Part shown: one piece after another, positions 9,445-18,239 of the stretch
Layout: the number at the start of each line of letters is the position of its first letter
Numbering within the stretch: the first letter of the stretch is position 1
Position numbers and translations under genes: made by a program
The notes under the pieces: generated by a model
Database searches by the model: none
The model's input: the letters and a program-made list of their open reading frames with translations, nothing else
What the model was told of the DNA's origin: nothing
DNA from: SZAS-79 sp965279075
GTDB taxonomy: Bacteria > Pseudomonadota > Gammaproteobacteria > Burkholderiales > SG8-39
Direction: 5' to 3'
Length of the DNA: 64,000 nucleotides
NCBI GenBank assembly: GCA_965279075.1
Contig: CBDIHI010000002.1
Coordinates: forward strand, 14,619 to 78,618

Positions 9445-9503
9445 ATCATTCGCCTGCGCTTTTCGCGCGGCGGCCCGTCCGGGGCGCGACATCCGGGAAT
9501 AGC

Positions 9504-9544
9504 GGCTGCGACAATGCTGTTAGTCCCGGCAAGGCTGCGACAAT
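9504..9544. repeat. 12-bp direct repeat, two copies 29 bp apart
   Basis: GGCTGCGACAAT occurs at 9504-9515 and again at 9533-9544 in the 177-bp gap before the TPR gene. The spacing is close to three helical turns, so the copies could be a binding site pair or duplicated promoter elements (GACAAT resembles a -10 hexamer). No function is demonstrated. Confidence 0.4.
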
Positions 9545-9621
9545 CGTCAGCCCAAGGGGGACGGCCCTGTCCGGGACCTTGCGCCGGATACTGCCAACTG
9601 GCCAAAAAAGGGAGGTACAGC

Positions 9622-10116
9622 ATGAGTGATCGGAACTATTTCTCGGCCGCGCTGACGGCAGCGCTTTTCGCGGGGCTGTCCGCGTTCCAGTCGGCGCACG
9701 GGGCCGGGGACGCTGGCGGCGAGGAGCGCAGTTGGTCGGCCAAGTCCGACTCGGTGGTCGAGAAGCTGGCGACCTACACCTCGAAGAAGGACTGGCAGGG
9801 AGCGGAGGGTTACATGAAAGGCGTGGTGGCATCGAATCCGCAGGACGCCAACTACAACAACCTCTACGCCTACACCATGCGCAAGGGCCCGAACCCCAAC
9901 ATGAACCTTGTGTTCAAGTACTACAACGAGGCGCTCAGGATCGACCCGAACCACCGCAATGCCCACGAGTACATCGGCGAGGCCTACCTCATGGTCGGCA
10001 ATGTCGCCAAGGCGAAGGAGCACCTCGCCGTGCTCGACCGCCTTTGCACCTTCGGGTGCGAAGAGTACTCGGACCTCAAGAAGGCGATTGCCGGGTACGA
10101 AGCAAGGAAGAAATAG
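9622..10116 (+). CDS. Secreted TPR-containing protein
   Basis: Protein of 164 residues with an N-terminal signal peptide (about 1-27, hydrophobic core AALTAALFAGLSAFQSAHG). The mature part carries tetratricopeptide-like helices, for example NLVFKYYNEALRIDPNHRNAHEYIGEAYLMVGN, followed by the conserved tail with two cysteines (RLCTFGCEEYSDLKKAI). It is predicted to be a periplasmic scaffold. The start at 9622 has an ideal GGGAGG seven bases ahead. Similar small secreted TPR proteins with a CxxxC tail are common in Burkholderiales; a precise role is not known. It stands alone between azlD and the allophanate hydrolase gene. Confidence 0.85.
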   Translation: MSDRNYFSAALTAALFAGLSAFQSAHGAGDAGGEERSWSAKSDSVVEKLATYTSKKDWQGAEGYMKGVVASNPQDANYNNLYAYTMRKGPNPNMNLVFKYYNEALRIDPNHRNAHEYIGEAYLMVGNVAKAKEHLAVLDRLCTFGCEEYSDLKKAIAGYEARKK

Positions 10117-10187
10117 CCGGGCTTTGCCAGACCGGCGTGGCATGGGGCATGCTTGGCCGTACCGGCTCATCCCCAAGGTATCCCGCC

Positions 10188-11996
10188 ATGCTGCAGCCCC
10201 AAGACAGCCTAGATCTCCAAAGCCTCGGCACGCGCCTGCGGGAGGGGCGCCTGCGTCCGGCGGAGGTCGTCGAGGGAATCCTCGAGCGTATCTCCGCCCG
10301 GGGTGCGGACAACGCCTGGATCCACCTCCTGCCGCGTGAATCGCTTCTGGCGCGAGCGGCCGAACTCGAGCGGGTGGGGCCCGCCGGGCTGCCGCTCTAC
10401 GGGATTCCGTTCGCGATCAAGGACAACATCGACCTTGCGGGCTGTCCGACCACGGCCGCCTGCCCTGACTTCGCCTATGTTGCCGGTGCCAGCGCGCCGG
10501 TGGTGCAGGCACTTCTCGACGCGGGGGCGATCCCGATCGGCAAGACCAACCTCGACCAGTTTGCCGCGGGGCTGGTGGGGGCACGCTCGCCCTACGGCGC
10601 CTGCCCGAACACGTTCGATTCCCGTTACGTCTCCGGCGGATCCAGTTCGGGCTCTGCCGTAGCCACGGCAGCAGGCCTGGTGAGTTTTGCGCTCGGCACC
10701 GACACGGCCGGCTCGGGCCGCGTCCCGGCGGCATTCAACAACCTGTTCGGCCTCAAGCCCACGTGCGGGCTCTTTAGCGCGCGCGGCGTGGTGCCGGCGT
10801 GCAGGACGCTCGATTGCATCTCGATCTTGGCGCTGACCGCGGACGACGCCACCCGGGTGCTGCAGGTGGCGCGTGGATACGATGCCGAAGATCCCTACTC
10901 GCGCCATGCGCCGTATGACGGGGATCGCCTGCCGGAGCGGCTTGCGGGCTGCAGGCTGGGGGTTCCACGCGCCGGGCAGCTTGAGTTTTTCGGCAACTAC
11001 GAGGCGGGACGGGTGTTCGGGGAAGCCGTCGCCACCCTCGAACGGCTCGGCGCGAAAACGGTCGAGATCGACTTTGCGCCGTTCCTCGAAGCCGCGCGGC
11101 TCCTATACGAAGGCCCGTGGATCGCCGAACGGTACGTCGGCATCCGGGATTTTCTCGACAAGCACCCCGAGAAGGTGTTTCCCGTCACCCGGCAGATCCT
11201 TTCCGGCGGGGCGACCCCGACGGCGGCCGAAGCGTTCGCCGCCCAGTACCGCCTCAAGTCGCTGGCGCGCCGAGCCGAGGGCGTATGGGACGACGTGGAT
11301 GCGATCGTCGCCCCGACCGCCGGGACCATCTACACGATCGCCGAGGTCGAGGCCGATCCGATCCGCACCAACAGCACGCTCGGCACGTATACCAATTTCA
11401 TGAACCTGCTGGATTTCGCCGCGGTCGCCGTGCCTGCGGGTTTCCAGGCGAACGGCCTGCCGTTCGGGATCACGCTGTTTGCTCCCGCCTTCACCGATGC
11501 CGGGCTGTGCCGCCTGGGCGGCGAGGCGCAGCGGGCGCTTGTCAGTACGATGGGCGCAACGGGTCTGCCATTCCCCGCGCCAGTCACACATTCCTTGCCC
11601 GTGCCGGCGTTTGTGCGCGTTGCGGTCTGCGGGGCACACATGTCCGGCCTGCCGCTGAACCACCAGCTGACGGCGCGGGGCAGCGTGCTGGAAAAGCGCT
11701 CAAGTACGGCACCGGCCTATCGGCTGTTTGCGTTGGGTGGCTTCACACCGCCCAGGCCGGGCATGGTACGCGCGCCTTTGGGAGGTGCGGCCATTGAGGT
11801 CGAAGTTTGGCGGGTGCCGACCGAACACTTCGGCAGCTTCGTCGACGGGATTCCCGGACCGCTGGGCATCGGTACCGTGGAACTGGAACATGGCGAGACG
11901 CTGCGCGGGTTCCTCTGCGAGGCGCATGCCGTCGAGGGGGCCGAGGAGGTCACGCACCTCGGCAGCTGGCGGGCGTTCGTCGCCCGCGGTGCCTAG
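10188..11996 (+). CDS. atzF: Allophanate hydrolase
   Basis: Amidase-signature enzyme converting allophanate to ammonia and CO2, the last step of urea-carboxylase or cyanuric-acid breakdown; 602 residues, the normal AtzF/DUR1-part length. The catalytic triad is present at the family spacing: Lys78 (GIPFAIKDN), cis-Ser152 in the GGSSSGS motif and nucleophile Ser176 in TDTAGSGRVP. A C-terminal domain from about residue 475 (VAVCGAHMSGLPLNHQL to FVARGA) is the second AtzF domain that distinguishes it from plain amidases. No urea carboxylase or biuret/cyanuric-acid gene is adjacent in the window. The last four bases overlap the convergent class II aldolase gene. Confidence 0.93.
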   Translation: MLQPQDSLDLQSLGTRLREGRLRPAEVVEGILERISARGADNAWIHLLPRESLLARAAELERVGPAGLPLYGIPFAIKDNIDLAGCPTTAACPDFAYVAGASAPVVQALLDAGAIPIGKTNLDQFAAGLVGARSPYGACPNTFDSRYVSGGSSSGSAVATAAGLVSFALGTDTAGSGRVPAAFNNLFGLKPTCGLFSARGVVPACRTLDCISILALTADDATRVLQVARGYDAEDPYSRHAPYDGDRLPERLAGCRLGVPRAGQLEFFGNYEAGRVFGEAVATLERLGAKTVEIDFAPFLEAARLLYEGPWIAERYVGIRDFLDKHPEKVFPVTRQILSGGATPTAAEAFAAQYRLKSLARRAEGVWDDVDAIVAPTAGTIYTIAEVEADPIRTNSTLGTYTNFMNLLDFAAVAVPAGFQANGLPFGITLFAPAFTDAGLCRLGGEAQRALVSTMGATGLPFPAPVTHSLPVPAFVRVAVCGAHMSGLPLNHQLTARGSVLEKRSSTAPAYRLFALGGFTPPRPGMVRAPLGGAAIEVEVWRVPTEHFGSFVDGIPGPLGIGTVELEHGETLRGFLCEAHAVEGAEEVTHLGSWRAFVARGA

Positions 11997-12766
11997 TCCT
12001 TGTAGCCCGGGTCGGTCCGGTCGAGCTTGCGCAGCAGCGCGGGCCAGGCGATCTGGCCACCCATGCCCTTCGTGACCATGGCCACATTGGCCTTCACGCC
12101 GGCCACGATGCGCGGGTCGACTTCCGTTACCGGCGCTGCCTGGGCACGGACCTGGATTTCGCAGGCGCGTTGCAGGTTGTACATCGCGAGGAACGCGTCG
12201 GCTACTGCGGGCCCAACGGTCAGCAGGCCGTGGTTGCGCAGGATGAAATTGGTGTTGTCGCCCAGGTCCCCCACGAGGCGCGGTTTCTCCGCATCGTTGA
12301 CGGCGATGCCCTCGTAGCCGTGGTATCCCAGCGAAGACAGGGCGATCGTCGCCTGCTGTGAGATCGGCAGGAGTCCGCCCTCCTGGGCCGACACTGCCAC
12401 ACCGTCGGGCGTGTGGGTATGCAGCACGCACTGCACATCGGGTCGTCCGGCGTGGATTGCGCTATGGATCACGAAGCCGGCCGGGTTCACCGGATAGGGC
12501 GAATCGAGCATCTTGTTGCAGTGAGCGTCGACCTTGACGAGGCTCGATGCGGTGATCTCCTCGAACATCATGCCGTAGGGATTGATGAGGAAATGGTGCG
12601 GGTCGTCGTGATGCGGGCCGGGCACGCGCGCCGAAATGTGCGTGAACACGATGTCGTCCCACCCGTAGAGGGCGACCAGCCGGTAGCACGCGGCGAGGTC
12701 CACCCGAACCTGCCACTCCTCTGCCGACACCTGTGCGCGCACTCCGGGCTGCTGCATTGCGTTCAT
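11993..12766 (-). CDS. Class II aldolase/adducin family protein
   Basis: Zinc-dependent class II aldolase-fold enzyme of 257 residues. The metal-binding histidines are visible in VLHTHTPDGVAVS (two His) and LRNHGLLTVG (third His), with FTHISARVPG and PYGMMFEEIT as further family segments. Members act as L-fuculose or ribulose-phosphate aldolases/epimerases or as decarboxylases and dehydratases of hydroxyacids. It is convergent with the allophanate hydrolase gene (4-bp overlap of the ends) and divergent from the sulfatase gene. A second, distinct member is encoded at 19987-20730. The substrate is unknown. Confidence 0.88.
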   Translation of the reverse strand: MNAMQQPGVRAQVSAEEWQVRVDLAACYRLVALYGWDDIVFTHISARVPGPHHDDPHHFLINPYGMMFEEITASSLVKVDAHCNKMLDSPYPVNPAGFVIHSAIHAGRPDVQCVLHTHTPDGVAVSAQEGGLLPISQQATIALSSLGYHGYEGIAVNDAEKPRLVGDLGDNTNFILRNHGLLTVGPAVADAFLAMYNLQRACEIQVRAQAAPVTEVDPRIVAGVKANVAMVTKGMGGQIAWPALLRKLDRTDPGYKD

Positions 12767-12812
12767 GGGCCTCCTCCTCTTGTCCGGTCCGTGTCTCTTA
12801 TACTATCCCACC

Positions 12813-14117
12813 ATGCGACCCAACTTCCTGTTCATCATGGCCGACGACCTCGGCTACGCGGACCTCGGCTGCTACGGCGGCCGCGCATCCCCCTCCTGCT
12901 CGCCGAATCTCGACCGCATGGCGGCTTCGGGTCTCAGGTTCACGCAGGGCTATGCCAACTCCTCGGTCTGCTCGCCCTCCCGGTTCGCGCTGATCACCGG
13001 GCGTTGGCAGTACCGCTTGCGGGGCGGGGCGGACGAGCCCGTCGCCACAAGGGTGCGCGGAAACCCGGTGCTCGGCCTGCCGCCGGCGCATCCGACCATG
13101 CCATCGCTGTTGCGCGACGGGGGGTACTCGACGGCGCTGGTGGGCAAGTGGCATCTGGGGTTCCCGCCGCATTTCGGGCCACTGCAGAGCGGCTACCAGG
13201 AGTATTTCGGGGTGATGAGCGGGGGCGTGGACTACTTTACGCATTGCGATTCGGCCGGCGTGCATGACCTGTGCGAGGGCGAGGCCGAAGTGCATCGGCC
13301 GGGCTACCTCACCGACCTGATCTCGGACCGCGCCGTGGATTACATCGAGCGGCAACGCGGGAAGGCGCCTTTCATGCTGTCCGTGCACTACACGGCGCCG
13401 CATTGGCCCTGGGAGACGCGCGACGACGAGGACGTGGCCCGTTCGATCGAGAAGATCATCCACACCGACGGCGGGTCGGTCGACACCTACCTGAGGATGA
13501 TCGGCCATATGGACGAAGGCATCGGCCGTATCCTTGCGGCGCTGAAGGCCACCGGCGCCGAGGAGAACACGATGGTCGTGTTTACCAGCGACAACGGCGG
13601 TGAGCGGTTTTCCGACACATGGCCGCTGGTGGGCAAGAAGATGGACCTGCTCGAAGGCGGCATCCGCGTACCGTATATCGTGCATTGGCCGGCCGCAGTG
13701 CGTGCCGGCACGGTCACGTCGCAACTTGCCATGACGATGGACTGGATGCCGACGTTCCTGGACGCGGCGGGCGTTGCGCCCCACCCGGACTACCCGCTCG
13801 ACGGCGTGAGCCTGCTGCCTGCGCTAAAGGATCCTCAAGCCGTGATCGCCCGCGACCTCTACTGGCGCATGAAATTCCGCGGCCAGCGCGCGATGCGCTC
13901 GGGCGACTGGAAGTACTTCGCCAACGATGACGGCGAATTCCTGTTCGACCTTTCGAAAGACCAGAGGGAGCGGGCCAACCTAGCGCGGCGTGACGCGACG
14001 AGGCTGCAGGCGATGCGGGAGAAATTCGAGGCCTGGGAAAGGACGGTGCCGCCGATCCCGCAGGACGCCATTTTCTCGATCCCCTACACCCGGGCGGACC
14101 TGGCACACCCGAGCTGA
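12813..14117 (+). CDS. Type I sulfatase (arylsulfatase family)
   Basis: Alkaline-phosphatase-superfamily sulfatase of 434 residues. The start at 12813 places MRPNFLFIMADDLGYADLGCYG, the usual N-terminal metal site with Asp11-Asp12, at the beginning. The formylglycine motif is CSPSR with Cys53, followed by FALITGRWQYR. GKWHLGFPPHFGP and FTSDNGGERF give the remaining active-site Lys/His and Asp/Asn. No clear signal peptide is seen, so it may be cytoplasmic. The modifying enzyme (FGE or anSME) is not in the window. An upstream in-frame ATG exists but adds a non-homologous hydrophobic stretch. Sulfate-ester or phosphonate-ester hydrolysis is likely; the substrate is unknown. Confidence 0.9.
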   Translation: MRPNFLFIMADDLGYADLGCYGGRASPSCSPNLDRMAASGLRFTQGYANSSVCSPSRFALITGRWQYRLRGGADEPVATRVRGNPVLGLPPAHPTMPSLLRDGGYSTALVGKWHLGFPPHFGPLQSGYQEYFGVMSGGVDYFTHCDSAGVHDLCEGEAEVHRPGYLTDLISDRAVDYIERQRGKAPFMLSVHYTAPHWPWETRDDEDVARSIEKIIHTDGGSVDTYLRMIGHMDEGIGRILAALKATGAEENTMVVFTSDNGGERFSDTWPLVGKKMDLLEGGIRVPYIVHWPAAVRAGTVTSQLAMTMDWMPTFLDAAGVAPHPDYPLDGVSLLPALKDPQAVIARDLYWRMKFRGQRAMRSGDWKYFANDDGEFLFDLSKDQRERANLARRDATRLQAMREKFEAWERTVPPIPQDAIFSIPYTRADLAHPS

Positions 14118-14128
14118 GGTTCCGTGAT

Positions 14129-15097
14129 CTATTCGATGATCCGATCGGCGCGCAAAAGCAGTTCTTGCGGCAGGCTGAGACCCAGGGCCTGCGCCGTGCG
14201 CTGGTTCACCACCAACGCGATGCGAGGTGGCTGCTCCACCGCGATTTCGCCAGGGAGGGCGCCCTTGAGGATCTTGTCGATCAGGGCTGCCGCGCGCGCT
14301 ACCGCGTCGTCCTGGATCGGCCCGTACGAAAGCAGGCCCCCGGCAGTCGCGAATACGTCGTAGGGCGATATGGAGGGGATGCGGTGCTGGATCGACAGCG
14401 CCGCGAGGCGCGACGCGTAAACCAGGGTGAACCGGTTAGGCGCGACGAACATCGCGTGGGCGCCGTCGCGTCTGGCCGCGGCGAAAGCTGAGGGAAAGTC
14501 TTCGGCGTCCGTGAATTCCATGGGTAGCAGCGTGATGCCCATGGCCTGGGCCGGGGGGCGCATCTGCGCGAGGTAGAACTCGTGCTGCTTGTCGTACAAC
14601 ACGGCTACCCTCTTGAGCGCGGGCAGCGCAACCTTCAGCAGTTCAAGGCGCTTGCCTCCCAATTCCGGGGACATCAGGGAAATCCCGGTGAACAGGCCTC
14701 CAGGCCGCCGAAAGCTCTTGACCAGCCCGCTCGCGATCGGGTCGTCGCTCAGCACGAAGACCACCGGCACCGCCGGTCCCGCGTCGCGAAACGCGCGGGC
14801 GATGTCCGACCCGGGAGAGAATATGAGGTCCACCTTGTCGCGAAGGAGTCCCGCGGCAAGGACCGGATAGAGTTCGCGCCTGCCCTCCGCATATCGGCGC
14901 TCGAAAGCGATATTCCGTCCTTCCGTGTAGCCGAGCGCCTTGAGGTGCCTGACGATCGGCTCGTCGGCTGCCCCCGGGGTCGGGGCGGCGCCGAAATTCA
15001 GGACCCCGATGCGCGCGACCCGCGCCACCGGCTGCGCCCATGAGGTGGCAATCAGGGGCGCGAATGCCAGCGTGGAAAGAAATGCGCGCCGCTTCAT
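14129..15097 (-). CDS. ABC transporter substrate-binding protein (ABC_sub_bind/TrpX type)
   Basis: Periplasmic binding protein of 322 residues of the COG2984 type. The N-terminus MKRRAFLSTLAFAPLIATSWA is a signal peptide with an RRxFL pattern, which could be a Tat signal. Typical segments include VARIGVLNFG, HLKALGYTEGRNIAFERRYAEGR and VVFVLSDDPIASGLVKSFRRPGG. No permease or ATPase of this class is adjacent; the nearest ABC genes (17.4-19.0 kb) belong to the NitT/TauT class. It lies 17 bp downstream of the core-MetE gene and is probably the last gene of the long minus-strand operon. Confidence 0.85.
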   Translation of the reverse strand: MKRRAFLSTLAFAPLIATSWAQPVARVARIGVLNFGAAPTPGAADEPIVRHLKALGYTEGRNIAFERRYAEGRRELYPVLAAGLLRDKVDLIFSPGSDIARAFRDAGPAVPVVFVLSDDPIASGLVKSFRRPGGLFTGISLMSPELGGKRLELLKVALPALKRVAVLYDKQHEFYLAQMRPPAQAMGITLLPMEFTDAEDFPSAFAAARRDGAHAMFVAPNRFTLVYASRLAALSIQHRIPSISPYDVFATAGGLLSYGPIQDDAVARAAALIDKILKGALPGEIAVEQPPRIALVVNQRTAQALGLSLPQELLLRADRIIE

Positions 15098-15114
15098 GGA
15101 AGGGGCCGAAGGCG

Positions 15115-16134
15115 TTACTTGTAGCGCTTGCTTGCGATCGCGGCGCCGGCGGCGAGGGCCTTCAGCTTGGCGAGGGCGATTTCCCGGCTCATAGGGGCCA
15201 TGCCGCAGTTCGTGCAGGCGATCAGCCGGTTCTTCGGGACGTACTTCAGAGCCCGCCCGATCGTGGCCGCGACTTCGGCCGGTGTCTCCACGCGGTCGGA
15301 AGCAACGTCGATGACGCCCACCATGACGTCCTTGCCTTTAAGCAGGGCCATGAGCTCGATGGGGACCTTCGAGTGGATGCATTCGAGCGACACCTGGTCG
15401 ATGCTGCTCTTCGCGAGCACCGGAAAGATCTCCGCATACTGCCGCCATTCGGTGCCCAGCGTGTCCTTCCAGTCGGTGTTGGCCTTGATGCCGTAGCCGT
15501 AGCAGATGTGCACCGCAGTCTTGCACTTGAGCCCGCGGGCGGCGCGCTCCAGCGCCCTGACGCCCCAGGTCTTGACGTCGCTCATGTAGACGTTGAACGC
15601 AGGCTCGTCGAACTGCACCACGTCGACGCCGTCCTTCTCCAGTGCGCGCGCTTCCTGGTTCAGCAGTGCAGCGAACGCCATGGCCATCTTCACCTTGTCG
15701 CCGTAGTACTCGTCGGCGATCGTGTCGACGATGGTCATCGGCCCGGGCAGCGTGATCTTGAGCTTCTTCTTCGTATGGGCGCGCGCGATGCCGGCCTCGA
15801 TCCTGTGCACGCGACCTTTCAGCTTCAGCGGACCGACGACACGCGGCACCATCGCGTCGTAGCGGTTGTTGCGGATCCCCATCTTCACCTTGTGCTCGAA
15901 GTCGATCCCCTCGACGTATTCGAGGAACCCGTGCACGAAGTGCTGGCGCGACTGCTCGCCGTCCGAGACGATGTCGATGCCCGCGTCCTCCTGCTCTTTC
16001 AGCCACAACAGAGTGGCATCCCGTTTGGCGGACGCGAGATCGTCGCCGGAGGCCTTCCATTTCGGCCAGAGCTTCTCGGGCTCGGCCAGCCACTCGGGCT
16101 TGGGCAGGCTGCCTGCGATGGTGGTCTTGAACAT
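15115..16134 (-). CDS. Core-MetE-type methionine synthase family protein
   Basis: Protein of 339 residues equal to the C-terminal catalytic half of cobalamin-independent methionine synthase. Zinc ligands are visible: His209 and Cys211 (AVHICYGYG), Glu177 (QFDEPAF) and Cys310 (ACTNCGM); IVSDGEQ at 56-61 and LPGPMTIVDT are further family motifs. The N-terminal folate-binding half of MetE is absent. Short core-MetE proteins are known to take methyl groups from corrinoid carriers or other methyl donors in some organisms; others act in demethylation of special substrates. Placement at the end of a catabolic run, after an MFS carrier, favours a methyl-transfer role in that pathway, but this is inference. 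Confidence 0.85.
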   Translation of the reverse strand: MFKTTIAGSLPKPEWLAEPEKLWPKWKASGDDLASAKRDATLLWLKEQEDAGIDIVSDGEQSRQHFVHGFLEYVEGIDFEHKVKMGIRNNRYDAMVPRVVGPLKLKGRVHRIEAGIARAHTKKKLKITLPGPMTIVDTIADEYYGDKVKMAMAFAALLNQEARALEKDGVDVVQFDEPAFNVYMSDVKTWGVRALERAARGLKCKTAVHICYGYGIKANTDWKDTLGTEWRQYAEIFPVLAKSSIDQVSLECIHSKVPIELMALLKGKDVMVGVIDVASDRVETPAEVAATIGRALKYVPKNRLIACTNCGMAPMSREIALAKLKALAAGAAIASKRYK

Positions 16135-16188
16135 GGCGTCTCCGATGGGTCTTCTTATGGAATCCGCAGCAAGTTTACACGCCGGTCC

Positions 16189-17433
16189 CTAAGACCGCGG
16201 CCCCGGCTCCTGCTTCACCGTGACCACCAGCGCCCATCCCGTGAACTGCACGACCAGGAGGACGGTGAACGCGAGCGCATAGCTTTCCGGGGGGTACCTG
16301 CCGCCCTCGGCGGGAAACACGCGCAACAGCATGCCCGTGCCGACCTGGGCCGCGAACGCGTAGAGGAAGGTGGCGACGTTCAGCGCCGTGTTCAGGCGAC
16401 CGGACACGCTCACCGGGAAATGCCGGGAAAGGATCGAGTAGGCCAGTATGGGCGCCACCGCGCCGAAGGTGTAGGCGAGCAATGCCGCCAGCTTCCACTG
16501 CGGCGGGGCGAAGGTAAGCAGGCCGAAGCACGCGACGCCGAACCCCGTGCCCCACTTCAGGATCCTGAGCCGGGACAGGCCGCGCGCAGCCATGCGGTCC
16601 GCCCCCTGGCCGAAGGCGACCGATGCCACCGCGTAGGAGAGGGCGGCGTACATCAGCCAGCGTGCAGCTTCGCCGCGAGGCAGGCTCTGTGTGTCCATCA
16701 GCCACGGAACCAGCCAGAGCCCGAACAGTGCCTGGTAGCTGCCCTGCAGCAGGACCAGGGACAGGCCGATCCGCCAGAAGGCGGGTGAGGCGAAGATCTC
16801 GGCGATGCGTGACAGTTGCTCGCCCCAGAGCTCCTTGGCCCCGGGAACGGGCTTCTCGGGAACCACAAGGAAAATGCATATGGCGACGGACAGCGAGAGC
16901 AGAGCGAGCCCCGTGAACATGGCCCGCCACCCGAACGAGCTAGTGGCCAGTTCAACGGGAACCGTCGCCGCGACCGCTCCCAGGGCGCCGATCGCGAGGA
17001 TCCAGCCGTTCAGCGTCGCCATGCGCTCGAGCGGAAACCACAGCGTGAAAGCCTTCATCGATCCCATCAGGCAGGCGGAAACGCCGACGCCGATCAGGGC
17101 GCGCCCCAGCGTGAGCCCGCCCAGCCCGCCGGCTGCGGCGAACGCGAGCGCACCCGCCGCCGCCACGAGCACGAGTGCCGCCGTGACGCGCCGGGGGCCA
17201 TAGCGGTCGAGGAAGATGCCGAGCGGCACCTGGAGTGCGGCGAATGCGATGAAGTAAGTGCTGGTCAGCAGCCCCAGTTCGGAGGATGACAGCGAAAATT
17301 CGCCCGCGATGTCCTTCGAGATGACCGCATTGACGTTGCGGAAGAGGATCGACAGGAAGAACCCTGCCGCGAACGGCAGGAAGACGATCGCGAGGAGGCG
17401 GGCGGGGAGGGCGGGGGAGTTCACCCCCGGCAT
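16189..17433 (-). CDS. MFS transporter
   Basis: Major facilitator protein of 414 residues with about twelve hydrophobic helices. The loop 2-3 signature appears as GIFLDRYGPRRV, and a central hydrophilic loop (VPEKPVPGAKELWGEQLSR) divides the halves. It starts ten bases after the permease gene ends, so it probably belongs to the same transcript although no strong ribosome site is seen. Transport direction and substrate are unknown; with the adjacent ABC genes it suggests redundant uptake or efflux for the locus. Confidence 0.85.
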   Translation of the reverse strand: MPGVNSPALPARLLAIVFLPFAAGFFLSILFRNVNAVISKDIAGEFSLSSSELGLLTSTYFIAFAALQVPLGIFLDRYGPRRVTAALVLVAAAGALAFAAAGGLGGLTLGRALIGVGVSACLMGSMKAFTLWFPLERMATLNGWILAIGALGAVAATVPVELATSSFGWRAMFTGLALLSLSVAICIFLVVPEKPVPGAKELWGEQLSRIAEIFASPAFWRIGLSLVLLQGSYQALFGLWLVPWLMDTQSLPRGEAARWLMYAALSYAVASVAFGQGADRMAARGLSRLRILKWGTGFGVACFGLLTFAPPQWKLAALLAYTFGAVAPILAYSILSRHFPVSVSGRLNTALNVATFLYAFAAQVGTGMLLRVFPAEGGRYPPESYALAFTVLLVVQFTGWALVVTVKQEPGPRS

Positions 17434-17443
17434 TCTAGGGGGC

Positions 17444-18229
17444 TTATTCGGCGGCCGCGGTTTGCGATGCGGAACCCTTGTCCCAGAAGACGATGCGGCT
17501 GTGCAGGAAACGGATCGTGAGGCTGCCCGCCACGCCCAGCACCGCGAGGCTCAGCAGGGCGGCGAACATGGTGTTGGTCTCGAGATTGACCGCAGCCGCG
17601 TTGATCAGGTGGCCGAGGCCCTTGGTCGAGGACACGAATTCGGCGACCACGGCGCCAATGAGGCCGAGCACTATGGCGATCTGCAGCCCGGCGAAGACGT
17701 GGCCCGCGGCCGATGGGATCTTGATGCGGGTGAGGATGTGCCATCGGGACGCGGAAAAGGCGTGCATCAAGTCGAGCAGGGCGGGGTTGGTCTGCTTCAG
17801 GCCCACGGCGGTGTTGATGAACATCGGGAAGAAGCACACCAGGGCGACCATGACGACTTTGGATTCCAGCCCGAAACCGAACCAGACGATGATCAGCGGG
17901 GCAAGAGCCACCTTGGGCATCGACTGGAGCGCCACCACGAACGGCAGGAACATCTGCTCGACGGTGCGCGATTCGGCGAACAGGCACCCCAGCACGAAGG
18001 CGAGCGTGCAGCCCAGCACATAGCCGAAGACCATCGACTGCAGCGTGAACAGGAAGTGCTTCCAGAACAGGCCTTCGATGTAGCCGCGCTGGAGCGCTTC
18101 CAGCACCGCATACGGCGTCGGCAGGATGAAGTTGGGCACCTTGAAAACGCGGATCGCCGCTTCCCACAGCGCGACCAGCACGACGAAGGTCGCCAGGGGA
18201 TACAGGAAGGTCTTCAGCTTCTCGTTCAT
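17444..18229 (-). CDS. ABC transporter permease (NitT/TauT/SsuC class)
   Basis: Inner-membrane permease of 261 residues with about six helices. The binding-protein-dependent transport signature lies near LMHAFSASRWHILTRIKIPSAAGHVFAGLQIAI, with the EAA-loop form typical of the taurine/sulfonate/nitrate class. It begins 10 bp after the ATPase gene. Members import aliphatic sulfonates, taurine, nitrate, phthalate or pyrimidine-like compounds. Together with the ATPase and three possible receptors encoded just upstream it forms an importer. Confidence 0.92.
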   Translation of the reverse strand: MNEKLKTFLYPLATFVVLVALWEAAIRVFKVPNFILPTPYAVLEALQRGYIEGLFWKHFLFTLQSMVFGYVLGCTLAFVLGCLFAESRTVEQMFLPFVVALQSMPKVALAPLIIVWFGFGLESKVVMVALVCFFPMFINTAVGLKQTNPALLDLMHAFSASRWHILTRIKIPSAAGHVFAGLQIAIVLGLIGAVVAEFVSSTKGLGHLINAAAVNLETNTMFAALLSLAVLGVAGSLTIRFLHSRIVFWDKGSASQTAAAE

Positions 18230-18239
18230 CGCCGGCGCC

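Noticed and set aside
9445..9621. Possible terminator or small RNA in the gap after azlD
   Set aside because: No stable stem with a U-tract is visible. Only a 12-bp direct repeat stands out, reported separately as a low-confidence feature.
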